A stretch of DNA of 64,000 nucleotides from Polynucleobacter meluiroseus (GTDB lineage: Bacteria; Pseudomonadota; Gammaproteobacteria; Burkholderiales; Burkholderiaceae), in the NCBI GenBank assembly GCA_945881875.1, contig CAMCVH010000001.1, positions 124,001-188,000 on the forward strand, read 5' to 3'. Position 1 is the first letter of the stretch, and each line of letters starts with the position of its first letter. Position numbers and translations under genes: made by a program. Shown here piece by piece: positions 8,013 to 17,695 of this stretch. Below the pieces are notes generated by a model. The model saw only the letters and a program-made list of their open reading frames with translations, was not told the origin of the DNA and ran no database searches.

Positions 8013-10112
8013 ATGATAGCCGAGATGCAAAAAAAGACACCTAAAAAATTAGAAATTCCAAGTTCGCCAACTGAGGAAAACGTCGTTCGTTTCCCTGGAT
8101 CGCCGTTCCTACTTCATCAGCCCTTTCTGCCTGCTGGTGATCAGCCTGAGGCTATCAAGCAATTAGTAGAGGGAGTAGAGGACGGATTGATCTATCAGAC
8201 CCTATTGGGTGTGACTGGGTCTGGTAAGACTTATACGATGGCTAACACGATTGCTCAAATGGGTCGTCCAGCAATTGTTTTCGCGCCAAATAAAACTTTA
8301 GCTGCTCAACTTTATAGTGAATTTAGAGAATTCTTTCCACAAAATGCCGTGGAATATTTTGTGAGCTACTACGATTATTACCAGCCAGAGGCTTATGTGC
8401 CGACGCGAGATCTTTTTATTGAAAAAGACTCATCGATTAATGAGCACATTGAGCAAATGCGACTGTCTGCTACTAAGAGCCTTTTAGAAAGACGTGACAC
8501 GATCATCGTTTCTACAGTCTCTGCAATTTACGGTATTGGAAATCCGGGTGATTATCATCAAATGGTCTTGACCCTTCGTCAAGGCGATAAGTTATCTCAA
8601 CGAGATATTGTGACTCGTTTGATTGCTATGCAATACGATCGCAATGATATTGATTTTTCTCGTGGAAGTTTCCGAGTTAGAGGCGATACGATTGATGTTT
8701 TTCCGGCCGAGCATAATGAGATAGCAGTGCGTATTGATTTGTTTGATGATCAAATCGATACCTTGCAATTCTTCGATCCATTAACTGGAAGGATCAAGCA
8801 AAAGATTCCTCGTTTCACTATTTATCCTGGCTCGCATTACGTCACACCTCGAGAGACTGTTCTTCGAGCCATTGAAACGATCAAAGCGGAACTCAGAGAG
8901 CGCTTAGATTTTTACGTCAAAGAGGGAAAGCTGGTTGAGGCACAACGTCTCGAGCAAAGAACTCGCTTTGATTTAGAAATGCTTTCGGAGTTAGGCTTTT
9001 GTAAAGGCATTGAAAATTATTCAAGACATTTATCGGGCGCCAAACCTGGTGAGGCACCACCGACCCTAGTGGATTACTTGCCACCCGACGCATTGATGTT
9101 CTTGGATGAAAGTCATGTGCTCATCGGCCAGTTAAATGGAATGTATAACGGCGACAAGGCGCGTAAATCAACACTGGTTGAATACGGCTTCCGTTTACCT
9201 TCAGCGATTGATAACCGTCCTCTCAAGTTTGAAGAGTTTGAGAAAAAAATGAGACAAGTGGTTTTTGTTTCTGCAACGCCAGCTAATTATGAAAATGAAC
9301 ACGCTGATAAAGTAGTCGAACAAGTAGTTCGTCCAACTGGCTTGGTAGATCCGATTATTCATGTGCGACCTGCAAGCTCACAAGTGGATGATGTCATCTC
9401 TGAGATTCATGACCGAGTTAAAAAAGGTGAAAGAGTTTTAGTAACAACACTCACTAAACGCATGTCAGAGCAGCTGACTGAATTTATGTCTGATAACGGT
9501 ATTAAAGTTCGTTATTTGCACTCTGATATCGATACAGTTGAACGTGTTGAGATTCTGAGAGATCTACGTTTAGGCGTCTTTGATGTCTTAATTGGAATTA
9601 ACTTGCTCAGAGAGGGCCTAGATATACCAGAGGTTTCTTTAGTAGCTATTTTAGATGCTGACAAAGAAGGTTTCTTGCGTTCAGAAAGAAGTTTGATACA
9701 AACGATTGGAAGAGCTGCGCGTAACGTTAACGGTACAGCTATTCTCTATGCAGATAAGATGACTGACTCTATGAAGAAAGCGATCGGAGAGACTGATCGT
9801 CGTCGCACAAAGCAGACAGCATTCAATAAATTACATGGCATCATTCCTAAAGGTGTCGTAAAAAGAATCAAAGATATTATTGATGGCGTTTATGATGTTG
9901 ATGAGAAACGTTCTGAGCAAAAATTTGCTGAAGAAAAAGCTCGTTATGAAGACATGAGTGAAAAGCAATTATCTAAAGAAATTAAACAGCTTGAGAAACT
10001 GATGGTTGACCATGCTAAGAACTTAGAATTTGAAAAAGCAGCTCAGACACGAGATCAGTTACTAAAGCTAAAAACAATGGTGTTTGGTGCTGAGTTACAT
10101 GACACAATTTAA
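8013..10112 (+). CDS. uvrB: Excinuclease ABC subunit B
   Basis: The damage-verification helicase of nucleotide excision repair, loaded by UvrA and followed by UvrC. The 699-residue protein has Walker A GVTGSGKT at 66-73, the beta-hairpin region [14 protein letters not shown] that probes the damaged strand, the helicase motifs [16 protein letters not shown] and QTIGRAARN, and the C-terminal UVR domain ([21 protein letters not shown]) that contacts UvrC. The start could be ATG 8013 or ATG 8025. TAGAAT spans 8009-8014 and could be a -10 element, which would favour the second. It is followed after 18 bases by the Gcr-like gene. Confidence 0.97.
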   Translation: MIAEMQKKTPKKLEIPSSPTEENVVRFPGSPFLLHQPFLPAGDQPEAIKQLVEGVEDGLIYQTLLGVTGSGKTYTMANTIAQMGRPAIVFAPNKTLAAQLYSEFREFFPQNAVEYFVSYYDYYQPEAYVPTRDLFIEKDSSINEHIEQMRLSATKSLLERRDTIIVSTVSAIYGIGNPGDYHQMVLTLRQGDKLSQRDIVTRLIAMQYDRNDIDFSRGSFRVRGDTIDVFPAEHNEIAVRIDLFDDQIDTLQFFDPLTGRIKQKIPRFTIYPGSHYVTPRETVLRAIETIKAELRERLDFYVKEGKLVEAQRLEQRTRFDLEMLSELGFCKGIENYSRHLSGAKPGEAPPTLVDYLPPDALMFLDESHVLIGQLNGMYNGDKARKSTLVEYGFRLPSAIDNRPLKFEEFEKKMRQVVFVSATPANYENEHADKVVEQVVRPTGLVDPIIHVRPASSQVDDVISEIHDRVKKGERVLVTTLTKRMSEQLTEFMSDNGIKVRYLHSDIDTVERVEILRDLRLGVFDVLIGINLLREGLDIPEVSLVAILDADKEGFLRSERSLIQTIGRAARNVNGTAILYADKMTDSMKKAIGETDRRRTKQTAFNKLHGIIPKGVVKRIKDIIDGVYDVDEKRSEQKFAEEKARYEDMSEKQLSKEIKQLEKLMVDHAKNLEFEKAAQTRDQLLKLKTMVFGAELHDTI

Positions 10113-10130
10113 TAAAATGGAATAAGTAAA

Positions 10131-12173
10131 ATGCAAGTTTTTAAAGGTGTGCGACAACTTTGGACTCGCTGGAAGGAATCCAAAGATGCTTATCAAGCCC
10201 TTGATAGACTACTTGTTATTCCAGACCACACAGCAGAATTAGCTGTTCGTAATATTTGGTTGATTGAACTTCTCTATTGGTTGCGTCGTAACTCTCGTAA
10301 AGATGTCAATGCTGCACCAGAGCTCGGAGTTCACCCGGAGCATGCCCGCTTAAGAGCACTTTTCAAAGTCTTAGAGCAGCGCAGCGATGTCAAACTGAAG
10401 ATTGCACAATTAATTAGAAGTGTTCTGCGAGATAACGATTCTCTATCTTTGTTATGTGATGCGGGTGTTGCTACTAGACCAAGTTTTTGGGGCGAAATAT
10501 TTGATCGTATTCGTAATCAGCTCGTTCCGCCACCACCGAATAAACCCGAGCTCTCTGTTCTTGTGGCTCTTGGTTTTGTCGGTTCTCATGACGCCAATTG
10601 GGTTCATGATCTAGATCAAGATTTATTACAACAGATTCATCAGCTCGTTCACTATCAAGAGGCATCGAGTGAGTACTATCGAATCTTCAATGATATTGCT
10701 GAATCTATCCATATCTTAATTAGCTACATTGGAGCTTCAGGTCTTAGCTATTCAGTTAGATCACGTTTAAGAGAAGTCAGCGGCCAACATTCACCTTTTT
10801 ATAAGCTTGGGAAGTTGGCTGAAGAGATTTTGAAAGATAAGCCTCGTCTAAATGAGCATGTATATCAAGCTCACTTAAAAGATTTCAAAGATGTCTTAGA
10901 TGCTTGCTATATGGCATGTGATGATGTGTATGTCCATTTGGATGATAACGGCGTCTCTATAGAGACTGTTTTCCAGGTTGAGACTATGCGTGTCCGTTTG
11001 GCGCGAGTTGAACTTTTGCTAAAAACTTGGTTAGAGCGCGATCAATCTCAAAACTATTCTCAGCTTGCAGCGGATCTTATTTTGACTGTTCAAGGTCATC
11101 GCAGTGTTAGGCGATTGGCTGAGCAATCCTTTGCATTGCTATCAAGAAAAGTAGTTGAGAGAAGCGCTGAAAATGGAGACCACTATATTGCTTCAGGCAA
11201 AAAAGAATATTGGTCCATGTTTAAAAAGTCCATGGGTGGTGGTGCAATCGTTGCCGGTACCGTTTACTTAAAGTTTTTGATTTCAGGTCTTGGTGTAGTT
11301 AGATTTTTTGAAAATCTTCTGCTGGCAATTAACTACGCTGGTAGTTTTCTATTAATTCAGTTTGCGAACTTCACTTTGGCAACTAAGCAACCCGCCATGA
11401 CAGCTCCAGCACTTGCGCAACTTCTTGATCGTACAGATAGTGAAGAGGGACTGAAAGAATTTGTTGATAGATCAGTTGATCTCATGAGATCTCAAGCCGC
11501 ATCTATTCTGGGTAATTTAGCCATGGTCATCCCCGCAGTGATTACGATACAGCTTGCGATTATTTTTATCATGGGTGATCCATCTATCACGCCGACAAAA
11601 GCTCAAAGTATTTTTAATTCCTTATCGCCGTTCAGTGGGGCATTGATCTTTGCTGCTTTTACAGGTTTTTTATTATGGCTCTCTAGTTTGATTGCAGGTC
11701 TGATTGATAATTGGTTTGTTCTGCATTCAGTTCAGGATGTCATTCGATTTAACCGTCGCTTGAATTTAGTTTTTGGCGAAATCAGATCAGCTCGTTGGGC
11801 CCAATGGTGGCGTGACAATATTTCAGTTGTAGCGGCTAACGTTTCTTTAGGTTTTTTGTTGGTATATGGCCCCACATTCCTTGGATTTATTGGTTTAGGT
11901 ATGGAAATTCGTCACGTGACATTATCAGCCGGTCAATTTGCAGCTGCTTCGGTGGCTTTAGGATGGAAGGTCTTTTTGATGGCAGGTTTTTGGCTAGGTA
12001 TCGTGGGCTTCCTCATGATTGGATTTATCAACGTTTTAGTGAGTTTTTCACTGGCTTTCAATATGGCCTTGAGATCAAGAGATCTTCCTTCTTTAGATCG
12101 TCGTAGACTTTATGTTGCAGTCAGAACGCGCTTGAGAAACAACTTCAAGTCAGTTCTATTCCCATCTAAATAA
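10131..12173 (+). CDS. Gcr-type 'site-specific recombinase' family membrane protein
   Basis: A 680-residue protein of the betaproteobacterial family catalogued as site-specific recombinase (Gcr of Neisseria). Residues 1 to about 360 are hydrophilic and largely helical (WLIELLYWLRRN near the start). From about 365 on there are several strongly hydrophobic segments (GGGAIVAGTVYLKFLISGLG, LAMVIPAVITIQLAIIFIMG, FSGALIFAAFTGFLLWLSSLIAGL, and two more near the C-terminus). I see no serine- or tyrosine-recombinase active site, so a membrane role is more likely than DNA recombination, and the family name should be treated with caution. It follows uvrB closely and has a GGAA ribosome-binding site. Confidence 0.75.
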   Translation: MQVFKGVRQLWTRWKESKDAYQALDRLLVIPDHTAELAVRNIWLIELLYWLRRNSRKDVNAAPELGVHPEHARLRALFKVLEQRSDVKLKIAQLIRSVLRDNDSLSLLCDAGVATRPSFWGEIFDRIRNQLVPPPPNKPELSVLVALGFVGSHDANWVHDLDQDLLQQIHQLVHYQEASSEYYRIFNDIAESIHILISYIGASGLSYSVRSRLREVSGQHSPFYKLGKLAEEILKDKPRLNEHVYQAHLKDFKDVLDACYMACDDVYVHLDDNGVSIETVFQVETMRVRLARVELLLKTWLERDQSQNYSQLAADLILTVQGHRSVRRLAEQSFALLSRKVVERSAENGDHYIASGKKEYWSMFKKSMGGGAIVAGTVYLKFLISGLGVVRFFENLLLAINYAGSFLLIQFANFTLATKQPAMTAPALAQLLDRTDSEEGLKEFVDRSVDLMRSQAASILGNLAMVIPAVITIQLAIIFIMGDPSITPTKAQSIFNSLSPFSGALIFAAFTGFLLWLSSLIAGLIDNWFVLHSVQDVIRFNRRLNLVFGEIRSARWAQWWRDNISVVAANVSLGFLLVYGPTFLGFIGLGMEIRHVTLSAGQFAAASVALGWKVFLMAGFWLGIVGFLMIGFINVLVSFSLAFNMALRSRDLPSLDRRRLYVAVRTRLRNNFKSVLFPSK

Positions 12174-12231
12174 TTGATTTTTATAGAGTAATTTAAAAAG
12201 CACTCTAACTTCCTAAGCGATCTCTCAGAGA

Positions 12232-12266
12232 GTAACCAAGTAATTTAGTCAGGTATCTGGTATAGT
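12232..12266 (+). promoter_or_regulatory. isc operon promoter with type 1 IscR site
   Basis: TAGTCAGGTAT at 12246-12256 matches all eleven positions of the right half of the E. coli type 1 IscR consensus as I recall it. The left half at 12232-12245 matches about ten of fourteen positions. Four bases downstream is an extended -10, TGGTATAGT (12258-12266). The site therefore covers the -35 region, as in E. coli, where holo-IscR represses its own operon when iron-sulfur clusters are plentiful. The iscR start is at 12322 behind a GAGGTGG ribosome-binding site. Confidence 0.7.
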
Positions 12267-12321
12267 TGAGCTAAATGGTCGGGTATTGACCATAATACTT
12301 ATTAACTATTCGAGGTGGAAC

Positions 12322-12891
12322 ATGAGACTAACAACTAAAGGACGTTTTGCTGTAACGGCAATGATTGATTTAGCTTTGCGTGAATCACATGGACCAGTGA
12401 CGTTGGCTGGTATTAGCCAACGTCAGCATATTTCCTTGTCTTACTTAGAGCAATTATTCGGTAAGTTACGCCGTTTTGACATTGTCGAGAGCACCAGAGG
12501 TCCTGGTGGTGGTTACACCCTCGCTAGAAGAGCTAGTGAAGTGAGTGTTGCTGACATCATCATCGCAGTCGATGAACCATTAGATGCGACTCAATGTGGC
12601 GGTAAGGGCAACTGTGGTGGAGACGATAACGGCCATGGTCGTTGTATGACGCATGATCTTTGGAGCAACCTTAACCAAAAGATGGTGGAGTATTTGAGCT
12701 CAGTTTCTTTAGCTGACCTTACCAAGCAACAAGAAGGTCGAGTGTTGATTCATGACATGCGTGAATCAAGACCTAAAACTGAGTCTGTTAAACATGCAAA
12801 AGTCAGCACTGTGAATGTGACTAAAAAAGAAGTTGAGAAAAAGAAACCATTAGCGAATTCAGTATTCACGTTTGCTCAACAAATTAATTAA
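12322..12891 (+). CDS. iscR: Iron-sulfur cluster-sensing repressor IscR
   Basis: A 189-residue Rrf2-family regulator with an N-terminal winged helix (RLTTKGRFAVTAMIDLAL, then SLSYLEQLFGKLRR as recognition region and the wing STRGPGGGYTLAR). The [2Fe-2S] ligands are Cys92, Cys98, Cys108 and probably His111. In E. coli the spacing is C92, C98, C104, H107, so there are four extra residues between the second and third Cys (GGDDNGHGR). The tail beyond residue 150 is longer than in E. coli and Lys-rich. The ATG at 12322 gives the family N-terminus and has a ribosome-binding site. It leads the isc operon and should control it through the site just upstream. Confidence 0.96.
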   Translation: MRLTTKGRFAVTAMIDLALRESHGPVTLAGISQRQHISLSYLEQLFGKLRRFDIVESTRGPGGGYTLARRASEVSVADIIIAVDEPLDATQCGGKGNCGGDDNGHGRCMTHDLWSNLNQKMVEYLSSVSLADLTKQQEGRVLIHDMRESRPKTESVKHAKVSTVNVTKKEVEKKKPLANSVFTFAQQIN

Positions 12892-12961
12892 AGAATCTAA
12901 GTAAGCTAGACAATTAGTCAGCCCCTTTTATACAGTCCAATTTAGTATTAGAAAGAAACAT

Positions 12962-14206
12962 ATGAACGCACCAACACCTGTACCGATGTTTAGTCCTGAG
13001 CACTTCCCGATTTATATGGACTATTCATCAACTACACCTGTTGACCCACGAGTGGTTGACATGATGATTCCTTTTTTACGTGAGCAGTTTGGTAACCCTG
13101 CATCACGTAGTCATGCTTATGGTTGGAGTGCTGAAGAGGCTGTTGAAAATGCAAGAAATGAAGTAGCTAAATTAGTTAATGCTGATCCAAGAGAGATCGT
13201 TTGGACAAGCGGTGCTACTGAGAGTAATAACTTGGCTATTAAGGGTGCTGCTCATTTCTACAAAGAAAAGGGCAAGCACATCATTACTGTAAAGACGGAA
13301 CACAAGGCAGTTTTAGATGCTTGTCGTGAGCTCGAGCGCGAAGGCTTTGAAGTGACTTACCTGAATGTTTTGCCAAGCGGCTTGATTGATTTTGAAGCTT
13401 TTAAAGCAGCCGTTCGTCCAGACACGATTTTAGTTTCAGTGATGTTTGTCAATAATGAGATTGGCGTGATTCAAGACATTCCTAAAATTGGTGAATTCTG
13501 TCGTGAAAAAGGGATTGTTTTCCACGTTGATGCAGCACAAGCTACAGGTAAGGTAGTTATTGACCTACAAACACTCAAGGTAGATTTGATGAGCTTCTGT
13601 GCTCACAAGACTTATGGCCCTAAAGGTATTGGTGCATTGTTTGTGCGCCGTAAGCCACGTATTCGTATTGAATCTCAAATGCATGGTGGTGGTCATGAGC
13701 GCGGAATGCGTTCAGGCACATTAGCACCTCATCAAATCGTTGGTATGGGTGAGTGTTTCCGCATTGCTAGAGAAGAGATGGCCACTGAGAGCGAAAGAAT
13801 TCGTATGCTTCGTGATCGTTTGTGGAATGGTTTGAACACGATTGAAGAGGTTTACTTGAACGGTGACATGGATCAACGTGTGCCACATAACCTCAACATC
13901 AGCTTCAACTATGTTGAAGGTGAGTCAATGATCATGGCGTTGAAAGATATTGCTGTTTCATCAGGTTCAGCTTGTACCTCTGCATCTTTAGAACCTTCCT
14001 ATGTTCTTCGTGGACTTGGTCGTAACGATGAACTAGCGCACAGCTCCATTCGATTCACAATTGGTCGCTTTACGACCGTTGAAGATGTAGATTTCACAAT
14101 CAATCTTGTGAAGAGCAAAATTGCAAAATTAAGAGAGCTATCACCACTTTGGGAAATGTTTAAAGATGGTATTGACCTCAGTACGATTCAGTGGGCTGCT
14201 CACTGA
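12962..14206 (+). CDS. iscS: Cysteine desulfurase IscS
   Basis: A PLP enzyme that takes sulfur from cysteine as a persulfide and passes it to IscU and other acceptors such as tRNA-thiolation enzymes. The 414-residue protein has the PLP lysine in [17 protein letters not shown] and the persulfide-forming Cys in the mobile loop [17 protein letters not shown]. The N-terminal [14 protein letters not shown] block is typical. It is about ten residues longer at the N-terminus than E. coli IscS. An AGAAAGAAA purine tract precedes the ATG. It lies 70 bases after iscR in the isc operon. Confidence 0.97.
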   Translation: MNAPTPVPMFSPEHFPIYMDYSSTTPVDPRVVDMMIPFLREQFGNPASRSHAYGWSAEEAVENARNEVAKLVNADPREIVWTSGATESNNLAIKGAAHFYKEKGKHIITVKTEHKAVLDACRELEREGFEVTYLNVLPSGLIDFEAFKAAVRPDTILVSVMFVNNEIGVIQDIPKIGEFCREKGIVFHVDAAQATGKVVIDLQTLKVDLMSFCAHKTYGPKGIGALFVRRKPRIRIESQMHGGGHERGMRSGTLAPHQIVGMGECFRIAREEMATESERIRMLRDRLWNGLNTIEEVYLNGDMDQRVPHNLNISFNYVEGESMIMALKDIAVSSGSACTSASLEPSYVLRGLGRNDELAHSSIRFTIGRFTTVEDVDFTINLVKSKIAKLRELSPLWEMFKDGIDLSTIQWAAH

Positions 14207-14238
14207 TAACCAGTTATTAAGAAATAGAGGAATTTAAA

Positions 14239-14622
14239 ATGGCATATAGCGAAAAAGTAGTTGAGCATTACGAGAACCCACGTAACGTTGGATCTTTTGA
14301 AAAGGGTGATGATCACGTAGGCACTGGTATGGTTGGCGCGCCAGCCTGTGGTGATGTAATGAAATTACAAATCCGCGTGAATGATGCTGGCATTATTGAA
14401 GATGCAAAGTTCAAAACATACGGATGTGGCTCTGCTATCGCCTCATCATCTTTAGTGACAGAGTGGGTTAAAGGTAAAACCTTGGATCAAGCTTTAGAAA
14501 TCAAGAACTCTCACATTGCTGAAGAATTAGCTTTGCCACCAGTGAAGATTCACTGTTCTATTTTGGCGGAAGATGCTATCAAGGCTGCAGTTAAAGACTA
14601 TAAAGAAAAACATCCTAAATAA
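14239..14622 (+). CDS. iscU: Iron-sulfur cluster scaffold IscU
   Basis: The 127-residue scaffold on which [2Fe-2S] and [4Fe-4S] clusters are built before HscA/HscB-driven transfer. The three cluster Cys are at 37 ([13 protein letters not shown]), 63 ([11 protein letters not shown]) and 106 ([10 protein letters not shown]), the same numbering as E. coli. The conserved Asp39 and the HscA-binding LPPVK motif (residues 99-103) are present. It follows iscS with a GAGG ribosome-binding site and is two bases before iscA. Confidence 0.98.
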   Translation: MAYSEKVVEHYENPRNVGSFEKGDDHVGTGMVGAPACGDVMKLQIRVNDAGIIEDAKFKTYGCGSAIASSSLVTEWVKGKTLDQALEIKNSHIAEELALPPVKIHCSILAEDAIKAAVKDYKEKHPK

Positions 14623-14624
14623 TT

Positions 14625-14948
14625 ATGGCTATCTCATTAACTGAAAAAGCTGCTAAACATATCACTCGCTATATTGAGCGTCGTGGTAAGGGGCTTGGCT
14701 TGCGTTTAGGCGTAAGAACAACGGGCTGTTCTGGATTGGCTTACCAGTTAGAGTATGTTGACGAAGCTTTGGCTGAGGATGTGATGTTTGAATCTCTTGG
14801 CGTGAAGGTTTTCGTTGATCCTAAAAGTTTGGCTTATTTAGATGGTACTGAATTAGATTACGCTCGTGAGGGCCTTAATGAGGGATTCAAATTTCAGAAT
14901 CCTAATATGAAAGACGAGTGTGGTTGTGGCGAATCCTTCAGAATTTGA
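14625..14948 (+). CDS. iscA: Iron-sulfur cluster assembly protein IscA
   Basis: A 107-residue A-type carrier that delivers iron or clusters to target apoproteins. The three ligand Cys occur at 35 (TTGCSGLAY), 99 and 101 (DECGCGESF), identical to E. coli IscA numbering. The start lies two bases after the iscU stop. The 3' end overlaps the proposed hscB start by 29 bases, so translation of hscB is probably coupled. Confidence 0.97.
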   Translation: MAISLTEKAAKHITRYIERRGKGLGLRLGVRTTGCSGLAYQLEYVDEALAEDVMFESLGVKVFVDPKSLAYLDGTELDYAREGLNEGFKFQNPNMKDECGCGESFRI

Positions 14949-15447
14949 GGATTACTTCGCCCTTTTTCAAATCAAGCCACAATTTAAGATTGATCGGCAG
15001 GCTTTGGAGTCTGCTTACCTAACAGTGCAAAAACAGGTGCATCCTGACTTGCATGTCAGCGGCAGTGATGCAGAAAAAAGAGTCTCCATGCAAATGGCTA
15101 CCTTGGCCAATACTGCTTATCGCACGCTTGGCCACCCTATTCAAAGAGGGCTTTATTTGTGCTCTCGGAATGGTGTGGATCCTCAATTAGAAACCAATAC
15201 TGCGATGCCAGCAGCTTTTTTGATGCAGCAAATGGAGTGGCGTGAGACTCTCGATGAGGTACGCGGAGATCCTGTTGCGCTAGATCAACTTTTAGATGAA
15301 GTTGAGCAGGCTAAACAAAACGTTTTGAAGGAAGTGGAAGTGGCTATAGACGTTGCCAAAGATTTTGAAGTGGCATCTGAAAAATTACGAGCACTATTAT
15401 TTATTGATAAATTCAGCCAAGAGCTAGAAGACGCGATCACAGCATAA
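14920..15447 (+). CDS. hscB: Co-chaperone HscB (Hsc20)
   Basis: A 175-residue J-protein that brings loaded IscU to HscA and stimulates its ATPase. The N-terminal J-domain holds the HPD tripeptide at 41-43 (VHPDLHV), and the C-terminal half is the three-helix HSCB oligomerisation domain ([13 protein letters not shown] onward) that binds IscU. The start is a GTG at 14920 within iscA, with a second GTG at 14926 as alternative. Both overlap the iscA coding end, which suggests translational coupling. No ATG is available at the family N-terminus. Confidence 0.94.
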   Translation: MVVANPSEFEDYFALFQIKPQFKIDRQALESAYLTVQKQVHPDLHVSGSDAEKRVSMQMATLANTAYRTLGHPIQRGLYLCSRNGVDPQLETNTAMPAAFLMQQMEWRETLDEVRGDPVALDQLLDEVEQAKQNVLKEVEVAIDVAKDFEVASEKLRALLFIDKFSQELEDAITA

Positions 15448-15451
15448 AACT

Positions 15452-17317
15452 ATGGCCTTATTACAAATTGCCGAACCAGGCCAATCTTTAGCACCTCACC
15501 AAAGACGTATTGCAGTTGGTATTGACTTAGGTACCACTAATTCTTTAGTGGCGGCTATGAAAAATGCTTTACCAGAAGTTCTTGCAGATGATCAGGGCAG
15601 AGCTCTATTGCCGTCTGTTGTGAGATATCTGCCGGGTGGATCGACACAAGCCGGTTATCAAGCATTACAAAATGCAACGGGTGATCCAAAGAACACGATC
15701 ATTTCAGTTAAGAGATTCATGGGGCGAGGCATTAATGATGTCGCCAACAAAGAATCTATTCCTTACGAGTTTGTTGATGCTCCAGGCATGCTCAAACTAA
15801 AAACAGTTTCTGGTGACAAAAGTCCTGTAGAAATTTCTGCTGAGATATTGGCCAGACTCAGACAAAGAGCAGAAGACAGTTTTAATGATGAAATAGTGGG
15901 TGCTGTCATTACAGTGCCAGCTTACTTCGATGATGCACAAAGACAAGCGACTAAAGACGCTGCTAAATTGGCTGGCATCGAAGTGCTACGGCTACTAAAT
16001 GAACCTACTGCTGCTGCGATAGCCTATGGTTTAGATAACTCCTCTGAGGGGTTATATGCGGTCTATGACTTAGGTGGCGGTACTTTTGATATTTCCATAT
16101 TAAAACTAAGTAAAGGTGTTTTTGAAGTTCTCTCCACCGGAGGTGACTCAGCACTCGGAGGCGATGATTTTGATCACCGTTTGTATTGTTTTGTGTTGGA
16201 GCAGGCCAAGTTACAACTGCTATCGGATAAAGACACCCGCTTATTGCTGAATGCTTCAAAAGAAGTTAAAGAGCAGTTGAGCAAAAATCCTCTATCAAGA
16301 GTCCATGCCACTTTAAGTGATGGCAAGGTGATTAATGTCGGTATCAGTCAAGCTCAATTCTTTGAGTTAACTCAACACTTAGTTAATAAGACTTTGGTGG
16401 CTGCTAAGAAAGCTTTAAGAGATGCCGGTTTATCTGCAGAAGAGATCAAGGGCATTGTGATGGTGGGTGGCGCTACTCGTATGCCTCACGTTCAAAGAGC
16501 TGTAGGTGAGTTATTCGGTCAAACACCATTAACTAACTTAGATCCAGATAAGGTAGTTGCTATTGGTGCAGCGATGCAGGCAGATTTGTTGGCAGGTAAT
16601 CAACAAAAGGGCAATGAATGGCTCTTATTAGACGTTATTCCACTTTCTTTAGGTGTGGAGATGATGGGTGGTTTGGTGGAAAAAATTATTCCGCGCAACA
16701 CACCTATCCCGGTAGCGAAAGCTCAAGATTTCACAACCTTTAAAGATGGACAAACAGCTCTAGCAGTTCACATATTGCAAGGTGAGCGCGAAGTGGTTGA
16801 TCATTGCAGATCATTAGGTAAATTTGAATTAAGAAATATTCCTCCAATGGCTGCAGGTGCCGCTCGCATTCGGGTCACTTACCAAGTCGATGCAGACGGA
16901 TTGCTATCTGTAACTGCTAGGGAACAGCAGTCAGGAGTTGAGGCGCATATCGATGTCAAACCATCTTATGGTTTATCAGACTCGGACATTACCTCAATGT
17001 TGCAAGATGGCTTTAGTCATGCAACAGATGATGTACATGTGCGAGCTTTAAGAGAAGAAATCGTTGACGGTCAAAGACTTGTTGAAGCCATTGACGCGGC
17101 ACTTAAAGAAGATCAAGATTTACTAGAGGCTGATGAGTTAGAAATGATTCAGCGCAAGGTAGAAGCGCTCAAAGTGTTGATCAGTGAATCTAAAGATGTT
17201 CAAGTGATTCGTCGTTCAGTAGAATCATTATCAAAATCAACAGATGAATTTGCTGCAAAAAGAATGAACAAAAGTATTAAGCTAGCTTTAGCTGGTAAAA
17301 AAGTAGAAGATATTTAA
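15452..17317 (+). CDS. hscA: Fe-S assembly chaperone HscA
   Basis: An Hsp70 homologue of 621 residues dedicated to releasing clusters from IscU. The nucleotide-binding domain shows [13 protein letters not shown] near residue 24, the [15 protein letters not shown] block and [10 protein letters not shown]. The substrate-binding domain begins around residue 400. The length and the N-terminal extension before the first ATPase motif fit HscA rather than DnaK, and the operon position confirms it. It starts four bases after hscB. Confidence 0.97.
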   Translation: MALLQIAEPGQSLAPHQRRIAVGIDLGTTNSLVAAMKNALPEVLADDQGRALLPSVVRYLPGGSTQAGYQALQNATGDPKNTIISVKRFMGRGINDVANKESIPYEFVDAPGMLKLKTVSGDKSPVEISAEILARLRQRAEDSFNDEIVGAVITVPAYFDDAQRQATKDAAKLAGIEVLRLLNEPTAAAIAYGLDNSSEGLYAVYDLGGGTFDISILKLSKGVFEVLSTGGDSALGGDDFDHRLYCFVLEQAKLQLLSDKDTRLLLNASKEVKEQLSKNPLSRVHATLSDGKVINVGISQAQFFELTQHLVNKTLVAAKKALRDAGLSAEEIKGIVMVGGATRMPHVQRAVGELFGQTPLTNLDPDKVVAIGAAMQADLLAGNQQKGNEWLLLDVIPLSLGVEMMGGLVEKIIPRNTPIPVAKAQDFTTFKDGQTALAVHILQGEREVVDHCRSLGKFELRNIPPMAAGAARIRVTYQVDADGLLSVTAREQQSGVEAHIDVKPSYGLSDSDITSMLQDGFSHATDDVHVRALREEIVDGQRLVEAIDAALKEDQDLLEADELEMIQRKVEALKVLISESKDVQVIRRSVESLSKSTDEFAAKRMNKSIKLALAGKKVEDI

Positions 17318-17330
17318 TTAGGAACTCAAA

Positions 17331-17669
17331 ATGCCACAAATCGTTATATTGCCTAATGCTGAGTATTGCCCTGAAGGCGCTGTTATTGATGCAAAGCCAG
17401 GAGAATCTATCTGCGTAGCCTTGTTAGAAAATGACATAGATATTGAACATGCTTGTGAGATGTCTGCGGCTTGCACAACTTGCCACGTGATCGTACGCGA
17501 GGGCATGGCAAGCTTAAACCCGTCAGAAGAGCTTGAGGATGATCTACTAGACAAGGCTTGGGGTCTTTGCCCTCAGTCCAGGTTATCTTGCCAAGCGCTC
17601 GTGGCTCAGACAGATCTAGTGATAGAAATACCTAAGTACACAGTCAACCACGCTAAAGAAGGTCATTAA
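17331..17669 (+). CDS. fdx: [2Fe-2S] ferredoxin of the ISC system
   Basis: A 112-residue adrenodoxin-type ferredoxin that supplies electrons for cluster assembly. Cluster ligands are Cys42, Cys48, Cys51 (CEMSAACTTC) and Cys87 (SRLSCQ), as in E. coli Fdx. It is the last gene of the operon: a terminator follows directly and no iscX is present behind it. It converges with lysS. Confidence 0.97.
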   Translation: MPQIVILPNAEYCPEGAVIDAKPGESICVALLENDIDIEHACEMSAACTTCHVIVREGMASLNPSEELEDDLLDKAWGLCPQSRLSCQALVAQTDLVIEIPKYTVNHAKEGH

Positions 17670-17670
17670 A

Positions 17671-17692
17671 AAAAGGAGCCTAGGCTCCTTTT
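17671..17692. terminator. Bidirectional terminator between fdx and lysS
   Basis: A perfect 10-bp inverted repeat (AAAAGGAGCC at 17671-17680 and GGCTCCTTTT at 17683-17692) flanked by A- and T-runs, so it can end transcription from fdx on the plus strand and from lysS on the minus strand. Confidence 0.88.
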
Positions 17693-17695
17693 TTA

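Noticed and set aside
10131..12173. Real DNA recombinase implying a mobile or phase-variable region after uvrB
   Set aside because: The protein has membrane segments and no recombinase active site, and no invertible repeats were seen nearby.
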